The translations under genes and the position numbers were made by a program. This document shows positions 28,610 through 36,839 of a stretch of 64,000 bases of DNA, one piece after another. This DNA is from Streptomyces shenzhenensis. Lineage in GTDB: Bacteria; Actinomycetota; Actinomycetes; Streptomycetales; Streptomycetaceae. Position 1 is the stretch's first letter; each line of letters opens with the position of its first letter. The notes under the pieces were generated by a model. The model made no database searches. It saw only the letters and a program-made list of their open reading frames with translations, and was not told where the DNA came from. Where the stretch lies: positions 62,001 to 126,000 of the forward strand of contig NZ_PENI01000011.1 of NCBI RefSeq assembly GCF_003688995.1, read 5' to 3'.

Positions 28610-30175
28610 CTACCGGCCGCGCCGCACCTCGAAGTGGTCGATCCGGTCGCCGTTCTGCGCCAGCGCGGACACCGTCAGCCGCGGCGCGGCGCCCCCCTCC
28701 GCCTCCACCTTGAGCAGCGAGAAGCCGGTGTAGCGCACCCGCGACCACTCCACCGTCTCCGCCTCGGCGGCCCGGGACCTCGTCCAGTGGAAGCTCCGCA
28801 CCGCGTCGTGCCGGGTGACGTTCCCCCCGTAACTGTCCTTGACCCCGGACGGGAACGAGTAGAGGTTGCGGCCGCCGCCGCCCGCGGTGACGTACACGAT
28901 CCCGTCCCGGACCGGATCCGTGGACCCGCCGATCGGCACCGCCCGGCCGACCTCGCCGCCGCGCACCGCGTCGGTCCGCTCGTACACATGGTTGTGCCCA
29001 TTGATCACCAGGTCCACCTGGTGCCGGGCGAACAGCGGCAGCCACGCGTCCCGCACGCCCCCGTCGGAGGCGTGCGTGGAGGTGGAGTACGCGCAGTGGT
29101 GGAAGAAGACGACCACGAAGTCGACGTCCCGCGCGGAGCGCAGCTCGCCCAGGGTGCTGTCCAGCCACTTCGTCTGCCGGCCGTCCGTGTGGCCGAGGTT
29201 GGCCGGGATCTCGTACGACACATCGTTCGCGTCCAGTGCCACGAAGCCGACGTTGCCGTACGTGAAGGCGTACGCGCCCGGTGTCCCGTGCGGATCGAAG
29301 CCGCTGTCCGGGAGCGAGAAGCGGGCGAGCTGGCCGCCGTAGCCGTCCGGGGAGTACCAGGCCTCCATGTCGTGGTTGCCGGTGGTCACCATCCAGGGGA
29401 CGGACCGGGCGACCGGCTCGGTCTGCCGCAGGAACAGGTCCCAGTACTGCGGGTCGTAGCCGTCCGACGTGCTGCCGGTGCCGTTGGCGTCCGCGTAGCA
29501 GATGTCGCCCGCGTGCAGATGGAAGGCCGGCCGCTGGCGCAGCAGGACGTCGTCGTTGGCGCTCGCGCTCTTGCCCACGCCCTGGTCGCCGAAGGCCGTG
29601 AAGACGAAGCGCTCCGGGGTGGCGGGCGCGGTGCGGAACGAGGCGATCGTCGAGCGGTGGGCGGGGGAGGCGGGGTCCCAGCCGTCGTGGCCGACGCCGT
29701 AGTAGTACGTCGTGCCGGGGCGCAGACCGTCCAGGGCCGCGTGCACGTAGTACTGCTCGACCGCCGGGCGCACCCCGGCAAGGCCCGGTGTGTGCAGATC
29801 GCGCAGCTCCGCGTCGATCCGGCGGCTCAGGTCGTCGGGGCGCAACCCGACCCGTACGAAGGGCCGGCGGACCGCGAGCGGCACCTGCCAGGAGATCCGC
29901 ATCCGGGTCTTCGGGTCGGCGCCGAACGCGAGATGACGGCCGAACGGGGCGATCGCGGCGCCCGCGACCCGCGAGGTCGCCGCGGCGGGACCGGAGGCGG
30001 GCGCGGACGCCGGCCCGTACGGCCCCGAGCAGCCGGTCAGCAGCCCGCCCGCCACCGCGCCCGCCGTCACCAGGGTGCGGCGCCGGGAGAGCCGGGTCCG
30101 CAGATACTCGTACTGCTCGGCCATGCTCATCCGGCTCGCCAGCCGCCGCGGGATGCCGAAGTCGGGGGTCTCCAT
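28610..30175 (-). CDS. Tat-exported metallophosphoesterase, purple acid phosphatase-like
   Basis: 521 residues from ATG 30175, with GGAAAG upstream. A twin-arginine signal (RLSRRRTLVTAGAVAGGLL) runs into a lipobox (LLTGC), so the protein is probably a Tat-exported lipoprotein. A fibronectin-like domain (about 80-185, LRPGTTYYYGVGHDGWDP) precedes the phosphatase domain. The five metal motifs are FGDQG, HAGDICYADANG, TTGNHDMEAWY, VVVFFHHCAYS and VINGHNHVYERT. Such enzymes release phosphate from organic esters outside the cell. No PHO box was identified with confidence. Confidence 0.93.
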   Translation of the reverse strand: METPDFGIPRRLASRMSMAEQYEYLRTRLSRRRTLVTAGAVAGGLLTGCSGPYGPASAPASGPAAATSRVAGAAIAPFGRHLAFGADPKTRMRISWQVPLAVRRPFVRVGLRPDDLSRRIDAELRDLHTPGLAGVRPAVEQYYVHAALDGLRPGTTYYYGVGHDGWDPASPAHRSTIASFRTAPATPERFVFTAFGDQGVGKSASANDDVLLRQRPAFHLHAGDICYADANGTGSTSDGYDPQYWDLFLRQTEPVARSVPWMVTTGNHDMEAWYSPDGYGGQLARFSLPDSGFDPHGTPGAYAFTYGNVGFVALDANDVSYEIPANLGHTDGRQTKWLDSTLGELRSARDVDFVVVFFHHCAYSTSTHASDGGVRDAWLPLFARHQVDLVINGHNHVYERTDAVRGGEVGRAVPIGGSTDPVRDGIVYVTAGGGGRNLYSFPSGVKDSYGGNVTRHDAVRSFHWTRSRAAEAETVEWSRVRYTGFSLLKVEAEGGAAPRLTVSALAQNGDRIDHFEVRRGR

Positions 30176-30328
30176 GACGGTGAACTTTCCACCGGCTGCC
30201 GACAACTGCCCCACTTCCGGGTGAACACCCGTCGAAGCGCCGGCTCGGTCACTCGTCGGAGCGGCCCGCCGCCGTCCGCATGGCGGACACCCCATGTCAT
30301 CCCATGGGACGAGGAGTAGGGTGCCCGC

Positions 30329-31372
30329 ATGTCTCGCAGCCTCAATCTCGCAGTCATCCCCGGCGACGGCATCGGCCAGGAGGTCGTGGCCGAAGGCCTC
30401 AAGGTCCTCTCCGCCGTCCTTCCGCAGGATGTGAAGCTGGAGACCAAGGAGTACGACTTCGGAGCCAAGCGCTACCACGCCACCGGTGAGACCCTCACCG
30501 ACGCCGACCTCGACGCGCTCAAGCAGCACGACGCCATCCTGCTCGGCGCGATCGGCGACCCGTCGGTCCCCTCCGGCGTCCTGGAGCGCGGCTTCCTGCT
30601 CAAGCTCCGTTTCGCCTTCGACCACCACGTCAACCTGCGTCCGTCGAAGCTGCTCCCCGGTGTCGCCACCCCGCTGGCCGGCCAGCCCGAGATCGACTTC
30701 GTCGTCGTCCGCGAGGGTACCGAAGGCCCCTACACGGGCAACGGCGGCACCATCCGCACGGGCACCCCGCACGAGGTCGCCACCGAGGTCTCCGTCAACA
30801 CCGCCTTCGGTGTGGAGCGCGTGGTCCGCGACGCCTTCGCCCGTGCCCAGGCCCGCCCGCGCCAGAAGCTCACGCTGGTCCACAAGAACAACGTGCTGAC
30901 CTTCGCCGGGCACCTGTGGACGAACATCTTCAACAAGGTGGCCGCGGAGTACCCCGAGGTCGCCACCGAGTACATCCACGTCGACGCCGCCACCATCTAC
31001 CTGGTCACCCAGCCCGAACGGTTCGACGTCATCGTCACCGACAACCTCTTCGGCGACATCATCACCGACCTCGCCGCGGCCGTCTCCGGCGGCATCGGCG
31101 TGGCCGCCTCCGGCAACATCAACCCGAGCGGCGCGTTCCCGTCCATGTTCGAGCCGGTCCACGGCTCGGCCCCGGACATCGCGGGCCTCGGCAAGGCCGA
31201 CCCCACCGCCACCGTGCTGTCCGTCGCGCTGCTGCTGCGCCACCTCGGCCACGACGCCGAGGCGGCCCGCATCGAGGACGCCGTCTCCGCCGACCTCGCG
31301 GAGCGCGGTGCCAAGCCCGCCCGCAGCACCTCGGAGATCGGCGACGCGCTCTCCGTACGCGTAGCCGGCTGA
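30329..31372 (+). CDS. leuB: 3-isopropylmalate dehydrogenase
   Basis: 347 residues. Oxidises and decarboxylates 3-isopropylmalate with NAD in leucine synthesis; actinobacterial LeuB also handles methylmalate from the citramalate route. Start motif LAVIPGDGIGQEVVAEG; substrate Arg/Tyr region VVVREGTEGPYTGNGG; Lys in LVHKNNVLTF; Mg-binding Asp residues in VTDNLFGDIITDLAAAVSGG; adenine-binding GSAPDIAGLGKADPTATVLS. ATG with GAGGAG upstream. It stands alone, 153 bases from the divergent phosphatase gene, with no leader peptide seen. Confidence 0.97.
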   Translation: MSRSLNLAVIPGDGIGQEVVAEGLKVLSAVLPQDVKLETKEYDFGAKRYHATGETLTDADLDALKQHDAILLGAIGDPSVPSGVLERGFLLKLRFAFDHHVNLRPSKLLPGVATPLAGQPEIDFVVVREGTEGPYTGNGGTIRTGTPHEVATEVSVNTAFGVERVVRDAFARAQARPRQKLTLVHKNNVLTFAGHLWTNIFNKVAAEYPEVATEYIHVDAATIYLVTQPERFDVIVTDNLFGDIITDLAAAVSGGIGVAASGNINPSGAFPSMFEPVHGSAPDIAGLGKADPTATVLSVALLLRHLGHDAEAARIEDAVSADLAERGAKPARSTSEIGDALSVRVAG

Positions 31373-31614
31373 GCCCCGCCGCGCTGCATCAAGCCGTCGG
31401 GTGGCTCAGGCGCCCGGCGGCTTCCCCATGTCCCCGCCGGGTGCCACCATCGACCCCTGGGCCGCATTCACCCCGATTCCTTCCGTCCGCGCACCGCGTG
31501 ATAATCAAACGCGGAGCCGCGGCATGAGGGAATGCTCGGACGTCCTAGCACCGGCCACCGGCCGGACGGACGTGAGCGCGGCCCGTCACTACAACCGGTG
31601 AAGGACTACCACTC

Positions 31615-32703
31615 ATGACGACGCCCACGATCGAGCTCAAGCCCTCCGCCCGCCCGCTGCCCGCAGCGGAGCGGGAGGCGATCCTGGCCAACCCCGGATT
31701 CGGCCGCCACTTCACCGACCACATGGTGACGATCAAGTGGACCGAGGGCCGGGGCTGGCACGACGGGCAGCTCGTTCCGTACGCGCCGATCCCTCTCGAC
31801 CCGGCCACCAACGTCCTGCACTACGCGCAGGAGATCTTCGAGGGGCTCAAGGCCTACCGGCGCCCCGACGGCTCCGTGGCCACCTTCCGCCCGGACCAGA
31901 ACGCCAAGCGCTTCCAGCGCTCCGCCCGTCGGCTCGCGATGCCCGAACTGCCGGTGGAGACCTTCGTCGAGGCGTGTGACGCCCTGGTCCGGCAGGACAA
32001 GGACTGGGTGCCCGCGCACGGTGGCGAGGAATCCCTCTATCTGCGGCCCTTCATGATCGCGACCGAGGTCGGCCTGGGTGTGAAGCCGGCCGACGAGTAT
32101 CTGTTCCTCGTCATCGCCTCCCCGGCCGGCGCGTACTTCGCCGGGGGCGTCAAGCCGGTCTCCATCTGGGTCTCCGAGAACCGGGTCCGCGCCGTCCCCG
32201 GCGGCATGGGCGACGCCAAGACGGGCGGCAACTACGCCGCCTCCCTGCTTGCCCAGGCCGAGGCCGCGGCCGAGGGCTGCGATCAGGTCTGCTACCTCGA
32301 CGCGGTCGAGCACCAGTGGGTCGAGGAACTAGGCGGCATGAACCTGTACTTCGTGTACGGCAACAAGATCGTCACGCCGCCGCTCAGCGGTTCGATCCTG
32401 GAGGGCGTCACCCGTGACAGCCTGCTGACCGTGGCCCGCGACCTCGGTTACGAGTCGGAGGAGTCCCCGGTCTCCGTCGAGCAGTGGCAGCGCGACTCGG
32501 AGGACGGCACCCTCACCGAGGTGTTCGCCTGCGGCACCGCTGCCGCGATCACCCCGGTCGGCACGGTCAAGCGCGCGGGCGCCGAGTGGAAGCAGTCGGA
32601 CGGCGAGCCCGGCAAGGTCACCCTCGAACTCCGCCAGGCGCTCCTCGACATCCAGCGCGGCGTCTCCGAGGACCGGCACGGCTGGATGCACCCGCTCGGC
32701 TGA
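31615..32703 (+). CDS. ilvE: Branched-chain amino acid aminotransferase
   Basis: 362 residues, the long IlvE2-type form. PLP-dependent last step to Ile, Leu and Val. The Schiff-base Lys is in GGMGDAKTGGNYAASLLA; other marks are YAQEIFEGLKAYRRPDGSVA, YLRPFMIATEVGLGVKP, EELGGMNLYFVY and TEVFACGTAAAITPVG. ATG with GTGAAGGAC upstream. The 242 bases before it contain TGATAAT at 31499-31505, a plausible extended -10, and a 25-codon open frame (31524-31601) ending 13 bases before ilvE without a run of branched-chain codons, so I do not call an attenuator. Confidence 0.97.
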   Translation: MTTPTIELKPSARPLPAAEREAILANPGFGRHFTDHMVTIKWTEGRGWHDGQLVPYAPIPLDPATNVLHYAQEIFEGLKAYRRPDGSVATFRPDQNAKRFQRSARRLAMPELPVETFVEACDALVRQDKDWVPAHGGEESLYLRPFMIATEVGLGVKPADEYLFLVIASPAGAYFAGGVKPVSIWVSENRVRAVPGGMGDAKTGGNYAASLLAQAEAAAEGCDQVCYLDAVEHQWVEELGGMNLYFVYGNKIVTPPLSGSILEGVTRDSLLTVARDLGYESEESPVSVEQWQRDSEDGTLTEVFACGTAAAITPVGTVKRAGAEWKQSDGEPGKVTLELRQALLDIQRGVSEDRHGWMHPLG

Positions 32704-32834
32704 GTCCACCGCACCGGCGAGGGCCGCCCCGGACCGCGGGCCCGGGGTGGATCCGGCCGCCGGGGTCCCACGGCCGCCGGAACGCCCGGACGGCCCGGCC
32801 GGACGCCGACCCCGCCTTCGCGGGCCCGGACGAC

Positions 32835-33000
32835 CTAGGGCCTCTCGTTTGGATCATGCCGGGCTCGCGGGCCCTGGCACCGCGCCTCGCGGCGTTGTCG
32901 TCGGTTGTCAGGGCTCCGCCCTGCCGCCCTCCTCCGCCTTGCGATCCACGGCACCAGACCCCGCTCCCTGATCCGGCCTGATCCAAACGAAAGACCCTAG
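32835..33000. mobile_element. MITE-like element with inverted ends and CTAG target duplication
   Basis: CTAG at 32835-32838 and again at 32997-33000 flank 158 bases whose ends are inverted copies. The left end reads GGCCTCTCGTTTGGATCATG and the right end, on the other strand, GGTCTTTCGTTTGGATCAGG; three mismatches in the first 22 bases. CTAG fits the YTAR target of IS5-group transposases. There is no transposase gene, so it would need one in trans. The interior has no credible coding frame. Confidence 0.82.
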
Positions 33001-33182
33001 CCGCCTCCGGTGCCGCTTCGAGCCGGTCGCGGTGGTGCGCCGCCCGGGATGGTCCGTCGCCGACGACGTCCGCGCCCGGCCGGCCGCGGACGAGAGTGCC
33101 TGGCACCGTGACCTCGTCGCGTTGACCGCCGAGGGCATCTCGCGCGGCGCGTTCCGGCCGGTCGACGGCGACCGTTTCGCCG
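33001..33182 (+). pseudogene. Remnant of a TetR-type regulator C-terminus
   Basis: The frame gives RFEPVAVVRRPGWSVADDV and then DESAWHRDLVALTAEGISRG, AFRPVDGDRFAA, which has the look of the ligand domain end of a TetR-family protein. No helix-turn-helix half is present: the MITE-like element stands directly upstream. The homology stops exactly where the 159-bp duplication begins. I read it as debris; recognition as TetR is moderate. Confidence 0.55.
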
Positions 33183-33341
33183 CGGTGTCGACCTCGCGGA
33201 CCGCCGGGTCGCGGCCGTCGGCCAGGCGGGTGGCGTCGGCCGCGCAGACCGGGACCTCGCGCGCGGCGCCGCCGGGCGGGGTCCAGTCGGCGTCGGTGAC
33301 CGAGGGCCCGTGGCGGGGGTCGAAGAAGCAGGGCGGGCGGC
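33183..33341 (-). repeat. 159-bp inverted copy of part of the gene at 36840
   Basis: Read on the minus strand this segment is identical, base for base as far as I can compare, to 37753-37911, which is inside the coding region of the Gly-rich membrane protein. It carries the codons for CFFDPRHGPSVTDADW. The two copies are 4.4 kb apart in opposite orientation. Confidence 0.9.
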
Positions 33342-33453
33342 CTGCGTGGCACCGGCCGGTCCCGGGTCCCGGGTCCCGTACGGCCCCGTGAACGCAATGA
33401 ACACAATCCGATGCGCTCTTGTCGCACCTGCGAACACCCGGCACGTTACGGCC

Positions 33454-34755
33454 ATGGGACGAGAGCATTGGAAGAGGATCTGGATCGGCTCGGCGGGCAA
33501 CATGGTCGAGTGGTTCGACTGGTTCGTGTACGCGAGTTTCGCCACCTACTTCGCCGGGGCGTTCTTCCCGAGCGGCAACCCCACGGCCCAGCTGATGAAC
33601 ACGGCCGGCATCTTCGCCGTCGGGTTCTTCATGCGCCCCGTCGGCGGCTGGCTGCTCGGCCGGGTGGGCGACCGCAGGGGACGCAAGGCCGCGCTGACCC
33701 TGACCGTCACGCTGATGTCCGCGTCCGCGCTGCTCATCGCCGTCGCGCCGACCTACTCGGTGGCCGGCTACGGTGGCGCGCTCGTGCTGCTCGTTGCCCG
33801 GCTGCTGCAAGGGCTGTCGGTGGGCGGCGAGTACGCGGCCAGCGCCACCTATCTGACCGAGGCGACGGACCCGCGCAGGCGCGGCTTCGCCTCCAGCTTC
33901 CAGTACGTGTCCATGACCGCGGGCCAGATCGTCGGCCTCGGCCTGCTGATCGTCCTCCAGCGCACCATGTCCGACGACGCGCTGCACAGCTACGGCTGGC
34001 GCATCCCGTTCGTGGTGGGCGCGCTCGGCGCCGCGGTCGTCTTCTATCTGCGCCGCACCATGCTGGAGACCGAGGTGTACGCGGAGGACACCACGGGCAC
34101 GGAGGAGCGCGGCACCCTGCGCGCGCTGTGGCGGTACCGGCGGGAGGCCTTCCTGGTCGTCGCGCTGACCATGGGCGGCACGGTCGCCTACTACACGTAC
34201 ACCACCTACCTCACCAAGTACCTGTCGAACTCGGCCGGCCTGGCCAAGGAGACCGCCACCCTCGTCTCCTTCACCGCGCTGATCGTCTTCGCCTGCCTGC
34301 AACCCCTCGCGGGCCGGCTCTCCGACCGGATCGGCCGCCGCCCGCTGCTGATCACCTTCGCGGTCGGCTCCACCGTACTCACCGTGCCGATCATGACCCT
34401 GCTGAAGCACGCGGGCGGCTACTGGCCCGCCCTCGGTCTCTCCCTGCTCGCGCTCGTCGTGGTCACCGGCTACACCTCGATCAACGCGTGCGTGAAGGCG
34501 GAACTGTTCCCGACGGGGGTGCGCGCGCTGGGCGTGGCGCTGCCCTACGCGATCGCCAACGCGCTGTTCGGCGGCACGGCGGAATACGTCGCCCTGTGGT
34601 TCAAGGACGCGGGTGCGGAGTCCGGCTTCTACTGGTACGTGGCCGGCTGTGCCGCCGTGTCTCTCGTGGTGTACATCACCATGCGGGAGACGAAGGACCT
34701 GGATCTGACGCGGGTGGCGTCTCGCGAGGCGTCCCAGGTGACGACCGCATCCTGA
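33454..34755 (+). CDS. MHS-family proton symporter, KgtP (2-oxoglutarate permease) type
   Basis: 433 residues, matching KgtP length (432). Twelve membrane helices of the major facilitator fold. It follows KgtP along its length: GNMVEWFDWFVYASFATYF, FFMRPVGGWLLGRVGDRRGR, LLQGLSVGGEYAASATYLTE, GWRIPFVVGALGA, SDRIGRRPLLITFA, KAELFPTGVRALGVALPYAI and NALFGGTAEYVALWF. The family takes up dicarboxylates and related acids with protons, so 2-oxoglutarate is a fair guess only. ATG 33454 is chosen by fit to the family; an upstream ATG at 33397 would add 19 unrelated residues. Confidence 0.92.
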   Translation: MGREHWKRIWIGSAGNMVEWFDWFVYASFATYFAGAFFPSGNPTAQLMNTAGIFAVGFFMRPVGGWLLGRVGDRRGRKAALTLTVTLMSASALLIAVAPTYSVAGYGGALVLLVARLLQGLSVGGEYAASATYLTEATDPRRRGFASSFQYVSMTAGQIVGLGLLIVLQRTMSDDALHSYGWRIPFVVGALGAAVVFYLRRTMLETEVYAEDTTGTEERGTLRALWRYRREAFLVVALTMGGTVAYYTYTTYLTKYLSNSAGLAKETATLVSFTALIVFACLQPLAGRLSDRIGRRPLLITFAVGSTVLTVPIMTLLKHAGGYWPALGLSLLALVVVTGYTSINACVKAELFPTGVRALGVALPYAIANALFGGTAEYVALWFKDAGAESGFYWYVAGCAAVSLVVYITMRETKDLDLTRVASREASQVTTAS

Positions 34756-34785
34756 GACGGACGGTGAGCCGGGGGTGAGTTGTGC

Positions 34786-34797
34786 CAGACTGCCCCC
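34786..34797 (+). promoter_or_regulatory. Possible -10 box for a leaderless cimA leader transcript
   Basis: CAGACT at 34786-34791 lies seven bases before GTG 34798, the spacing of a leaderless start. GGTGAG at 34763-34768 is a weak -35 at 17 bases. Confidence 0.35.
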
Positions 34798-34848
34798 GTG
34801 CTCTCGTTCGCCATGATTATTGGCAGCAGGCGCGCCGGTCCGCAGTGA
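34798..34848 (+). CDS. cimA leader peptide with tandem Ile codons
   Basis: Sixteen codons from GTG 34798 (MLSFAMIIGSRRAGPQ), or eleven from ATG 34813. The key is ATT-ATT, two isoleucine codons that are rare in Streptomyces, in front of a hairpin with six T and then citramalate synthase, the committed enzyme of a threonine-independent route to isoleucine. Low charged tRNA(Ile) would stall the ribosome here and let the message through. There is no good ribosome site for the ATG, which favours the leaderless GTG version. Confidence 0.72.
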   Translation: MLSFAMIIGSRRAGPQ

Positions 34849-34903
34849 CCACCACGTACGACCAGGTACGGGTGGCCACCGTCGTCCTCGACCCGCGCGC
34901 AGA

Positions 34904-34929
34904 CCTCTCGCACCCGCGAGGGGTTTTTT
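34904..34929 (+). terminator. cimA attenuator terminator
   Basis: CCTCTCGC (34904-34911) pairs with GCGAGGGG (34916-34923) with one G-T wobble, loop ACCC, then six T (34924-34929). It lies 55 bases after the leader stop and 110 bases before cimA, nearly the same geometry as the ilvB attenuator. Confidence 0.85.
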
Positions 34930-35038
34930 CGTTTCCTGGCCCATCTTCAGCCGGGAGCGGAGCGCGAGGGAATACTGGGGGGACGGTGGAGCCGGTCATT
35001 CCGGTAAGACCGAGATCCAAAACAGGAGCCTTGAGACC

Positions 35039-36649
35039 ATGACCGAGACGGAAACCAGCGAGCTCGACGACTCGTTCCACGTCTTCGACACCACGCTGCG
35101 TGACGGCGCGCAGCGCGAGGGCATCAACCTCACCGTCGCGGACAAGCTCGCCATCGCACGGCACCTGGACGACTTCGGAGTGGGCTTCATCGAGGGCGGG
35201 TGGCCCGGAGCGAACCCCCGGGACACCGAGTTCTTCGCCCGCGCCCGGCAGGAGATCGACTTCCGGCACGCCCAGCTCGTCGCGTTCGGCTCGACTCGGC
35301 GGGCCGGCGCCAAGGCCGCCGACGACCCGCAGGTCAGGGCGCTGCTGGAGTCCGGCGCCCCGGTCATCACGCTGGTCGCCAAGTCGCACGACCGGCATGT
35401 CGAACTGGCGCTGCGCACCACGCTCGACGAGAACCTGGAGATGATCCGCGACACCGTGTCGCATCTGCGCGCGCAGGGCCGCCGGGTGTTCGTCGACTGC
35501 GAGCACTTCTTCGACGGCTACCGGGCCAACCCCGAGTACGCGAAGGCGGTCGTCCGCACCGCCGCGCAGGCCGGCGCGGACGTGGTGGTGCTGTGCGACA
35601 CCAACGGCGGCATGCTCCCGGCCCAGATCCAGGCCGTGGTCTCCACGGTCCGCGCGGACACCGGCGCCCGGCTCGGCATCCACGCCCAGGACGACACGGG
35701 CTGCGCGGTGGCCAACACCCTCGCGGCCGTGGACGCCGGCGCCACCCATGTGCAGTGCACGGCGAACGGCTACGGCGAGCGGGTCGGCAACGCCAACCTC
35801 TTCCCGGTGGTCGCCGCCCTGGAACTGAAGTACGGCAAGAAGGTCCTCCCGGAGGGCCGGCTGCGCGAGATGACGCGCACCTCGCACGCGATCGCCGAGG
35901 TGGTCAACCTCACCCCCTCCACCCACCAGCCGTACGTCGGTGTCTCCGCCTTCGCCCACAAGGCCGGCCTGCACGCCTCCGCGATCAAGGTCGACCCGGA
36001 CCTGTACCAGCACATCGACCCCGAACGGGTCGGCAACACCATGCGCATGCTGGTCTCCGACATGGCCGGCCGCGCCTCCATCGAGCTGAAGGGCCGGGAA
36101 CTCGGCATCGACCTGGGCGGCGACCGCGAACTGGTCGGCCGGGTCGTCGAGCGCGTCAAGGAACGCGAGCTGAAGGGCTACACCTACGAGGCGGCGGACG
36201 CCTCGTTCGAACTGCTGCTGCGCGCCGAGGCCGAGGGCAGGCCGCTGACGTACTTCCGGGTCGAGTCCTGGCGGGCCATCGTCGAGGACCGCCCCGACGG
36301 CACCCACGCCAACGAGGCCACGGTCAAGCTCTGGGCCAAGGGCGAGCGCATCGTCGCCACGGCGGAGGGCAACGGCCCGGTCAACGCCCTCGACCGGGCC
36401 CTGCGGGTGGCGCTGGAGAAGATCTATCCGCAGCTCGCCAAGCTCGACCTCGTCGACTACAAGGTCCGCATCCTGGAGGGCAAGCACGGCACCCAGTCCA
36501 CCACCCGGGTCCTGATCGCCACCTCCGACGGCGCCGGCGAGTGGTCCACGGTGGGCGTCGCCGAGAACGTCATCGCGGCCTCCTGGCAGGCCCTGGAGGA
36601 CGCCTACACCTACGGCCTGCTCCGGGCGGGAGTCGAACCGGCGAAGTAG
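35039..36649 (+). CDS. cimA: Citramalate synthase
   Basis: 536 residues. Condenses acetyl-CoA with pyruvate to (R)-citramalate, which LeuCD and LeuB then convert to 2-oxobutyrate for isoleucine. The alpha-isopropylmalate/homocitrate synthase barrel shows the metal-binding FDTTLRDGAQREGINLTV, FIEGGWPGANPRDTEFF, LCDTNGGMLPAQI, GIHAQDDTGCAVANTLAA and CTANGYGERVGNANL. The C-terminal allosteric LeuA-type dimer domain spans about 390-525. Length and the GGWPGANP motif fit the CimA subfamily better than LeuA. ATG with AGGAG upstream. The Ile-Ile leader supports the isoleucine assignment. Confidence 0.92.
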   Translation: MTETETSELDDSFHVFDTTLRDGAQREGINLTVADKLAIARHLDDFGVGFIEGGWPGANPRDTEFFARARQEIDFRHAQLVAFGSTRRAGAKAADDPQVRALLESGAPVITLVAKSHDRHVELALRTTLDENLEMIRDTVSHLRAQGRRVFVDCEHFFDGYRANPEYAKAVVRTAAQAGADVVVLCDTNGGMLPAQIQAVVSTVRADTGARLGIHAQDDTGCAVANTLAAVDAGATHVQCTANGYGERVGNANLFPVVAALELKYGKKVLPEGRLREMTRTSHAIAEVVNLTPSTHQPYVGVSAFAHKAGLHASAIKVDPDLYQHIDPERVGNTMRMLVSDMAGRASIELKGRELGIDLGGDRELVGRVVERVKERELKGYTYEAADASFELLLRAEAEGRPLTYFRVESWRAIVEDRPDGTHANEATVKLWAKGERIVATAEGNGPVNALDRALRVALEKIYPQLAKLDLVDYKVRILEGKHGTQSTTRVLIATSDGAGEWSTVGVAENVIAASWQALEDAYTYGLLRAGVEPAK

Positions 36650-36654
36650 CCCGT

Positions 36655-36688
36655 GGGTGGGTCACCGCATCCCGGCGGTGACCCACCC
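36655..36688 (+). terminator. Terminator after cimA
   Basis: Perfect 14-bp stem GGGTGGGTCACCGC (36655-36668) with GCGGTGACCCACCC (36675-36688), loop ATCCCG, five bases after the stop. Confidence 0.9.
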
Positions 36689-36839
36689 CGCGCGGCCGGC
36701 GGCCCCGCCGGTCCCCAGGGACAACGGGCCTGCCGCGGGCGGGACTTGGACGGGTACGGCGGCCGGGGCGACCGCACCCTGCCATGTGGGCCATTTGCCC
36801 GGATAACCCCCTATGGGGGGCTTCGGGTAGCTTCGAAGT

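Noticed and set aside
28080..29168. 362-residue minus-strand frame
   Set aside because: Overlaps the phosphatase gene in another frame and extends through the small conserved gene; low-complexity Arg/Gly product.
31524..31601. 25-codon frame before ilvE as an attenuator peptide
   Set aside because: No run of Ile, Leu or Val codons and no hairpin with T-run before ilvE.
33032..33391. 119-residue protein across the TetR remnant and duplication
   Set aside because: It is a chimera of debris and an inverted copy of another gene; no complete domain.
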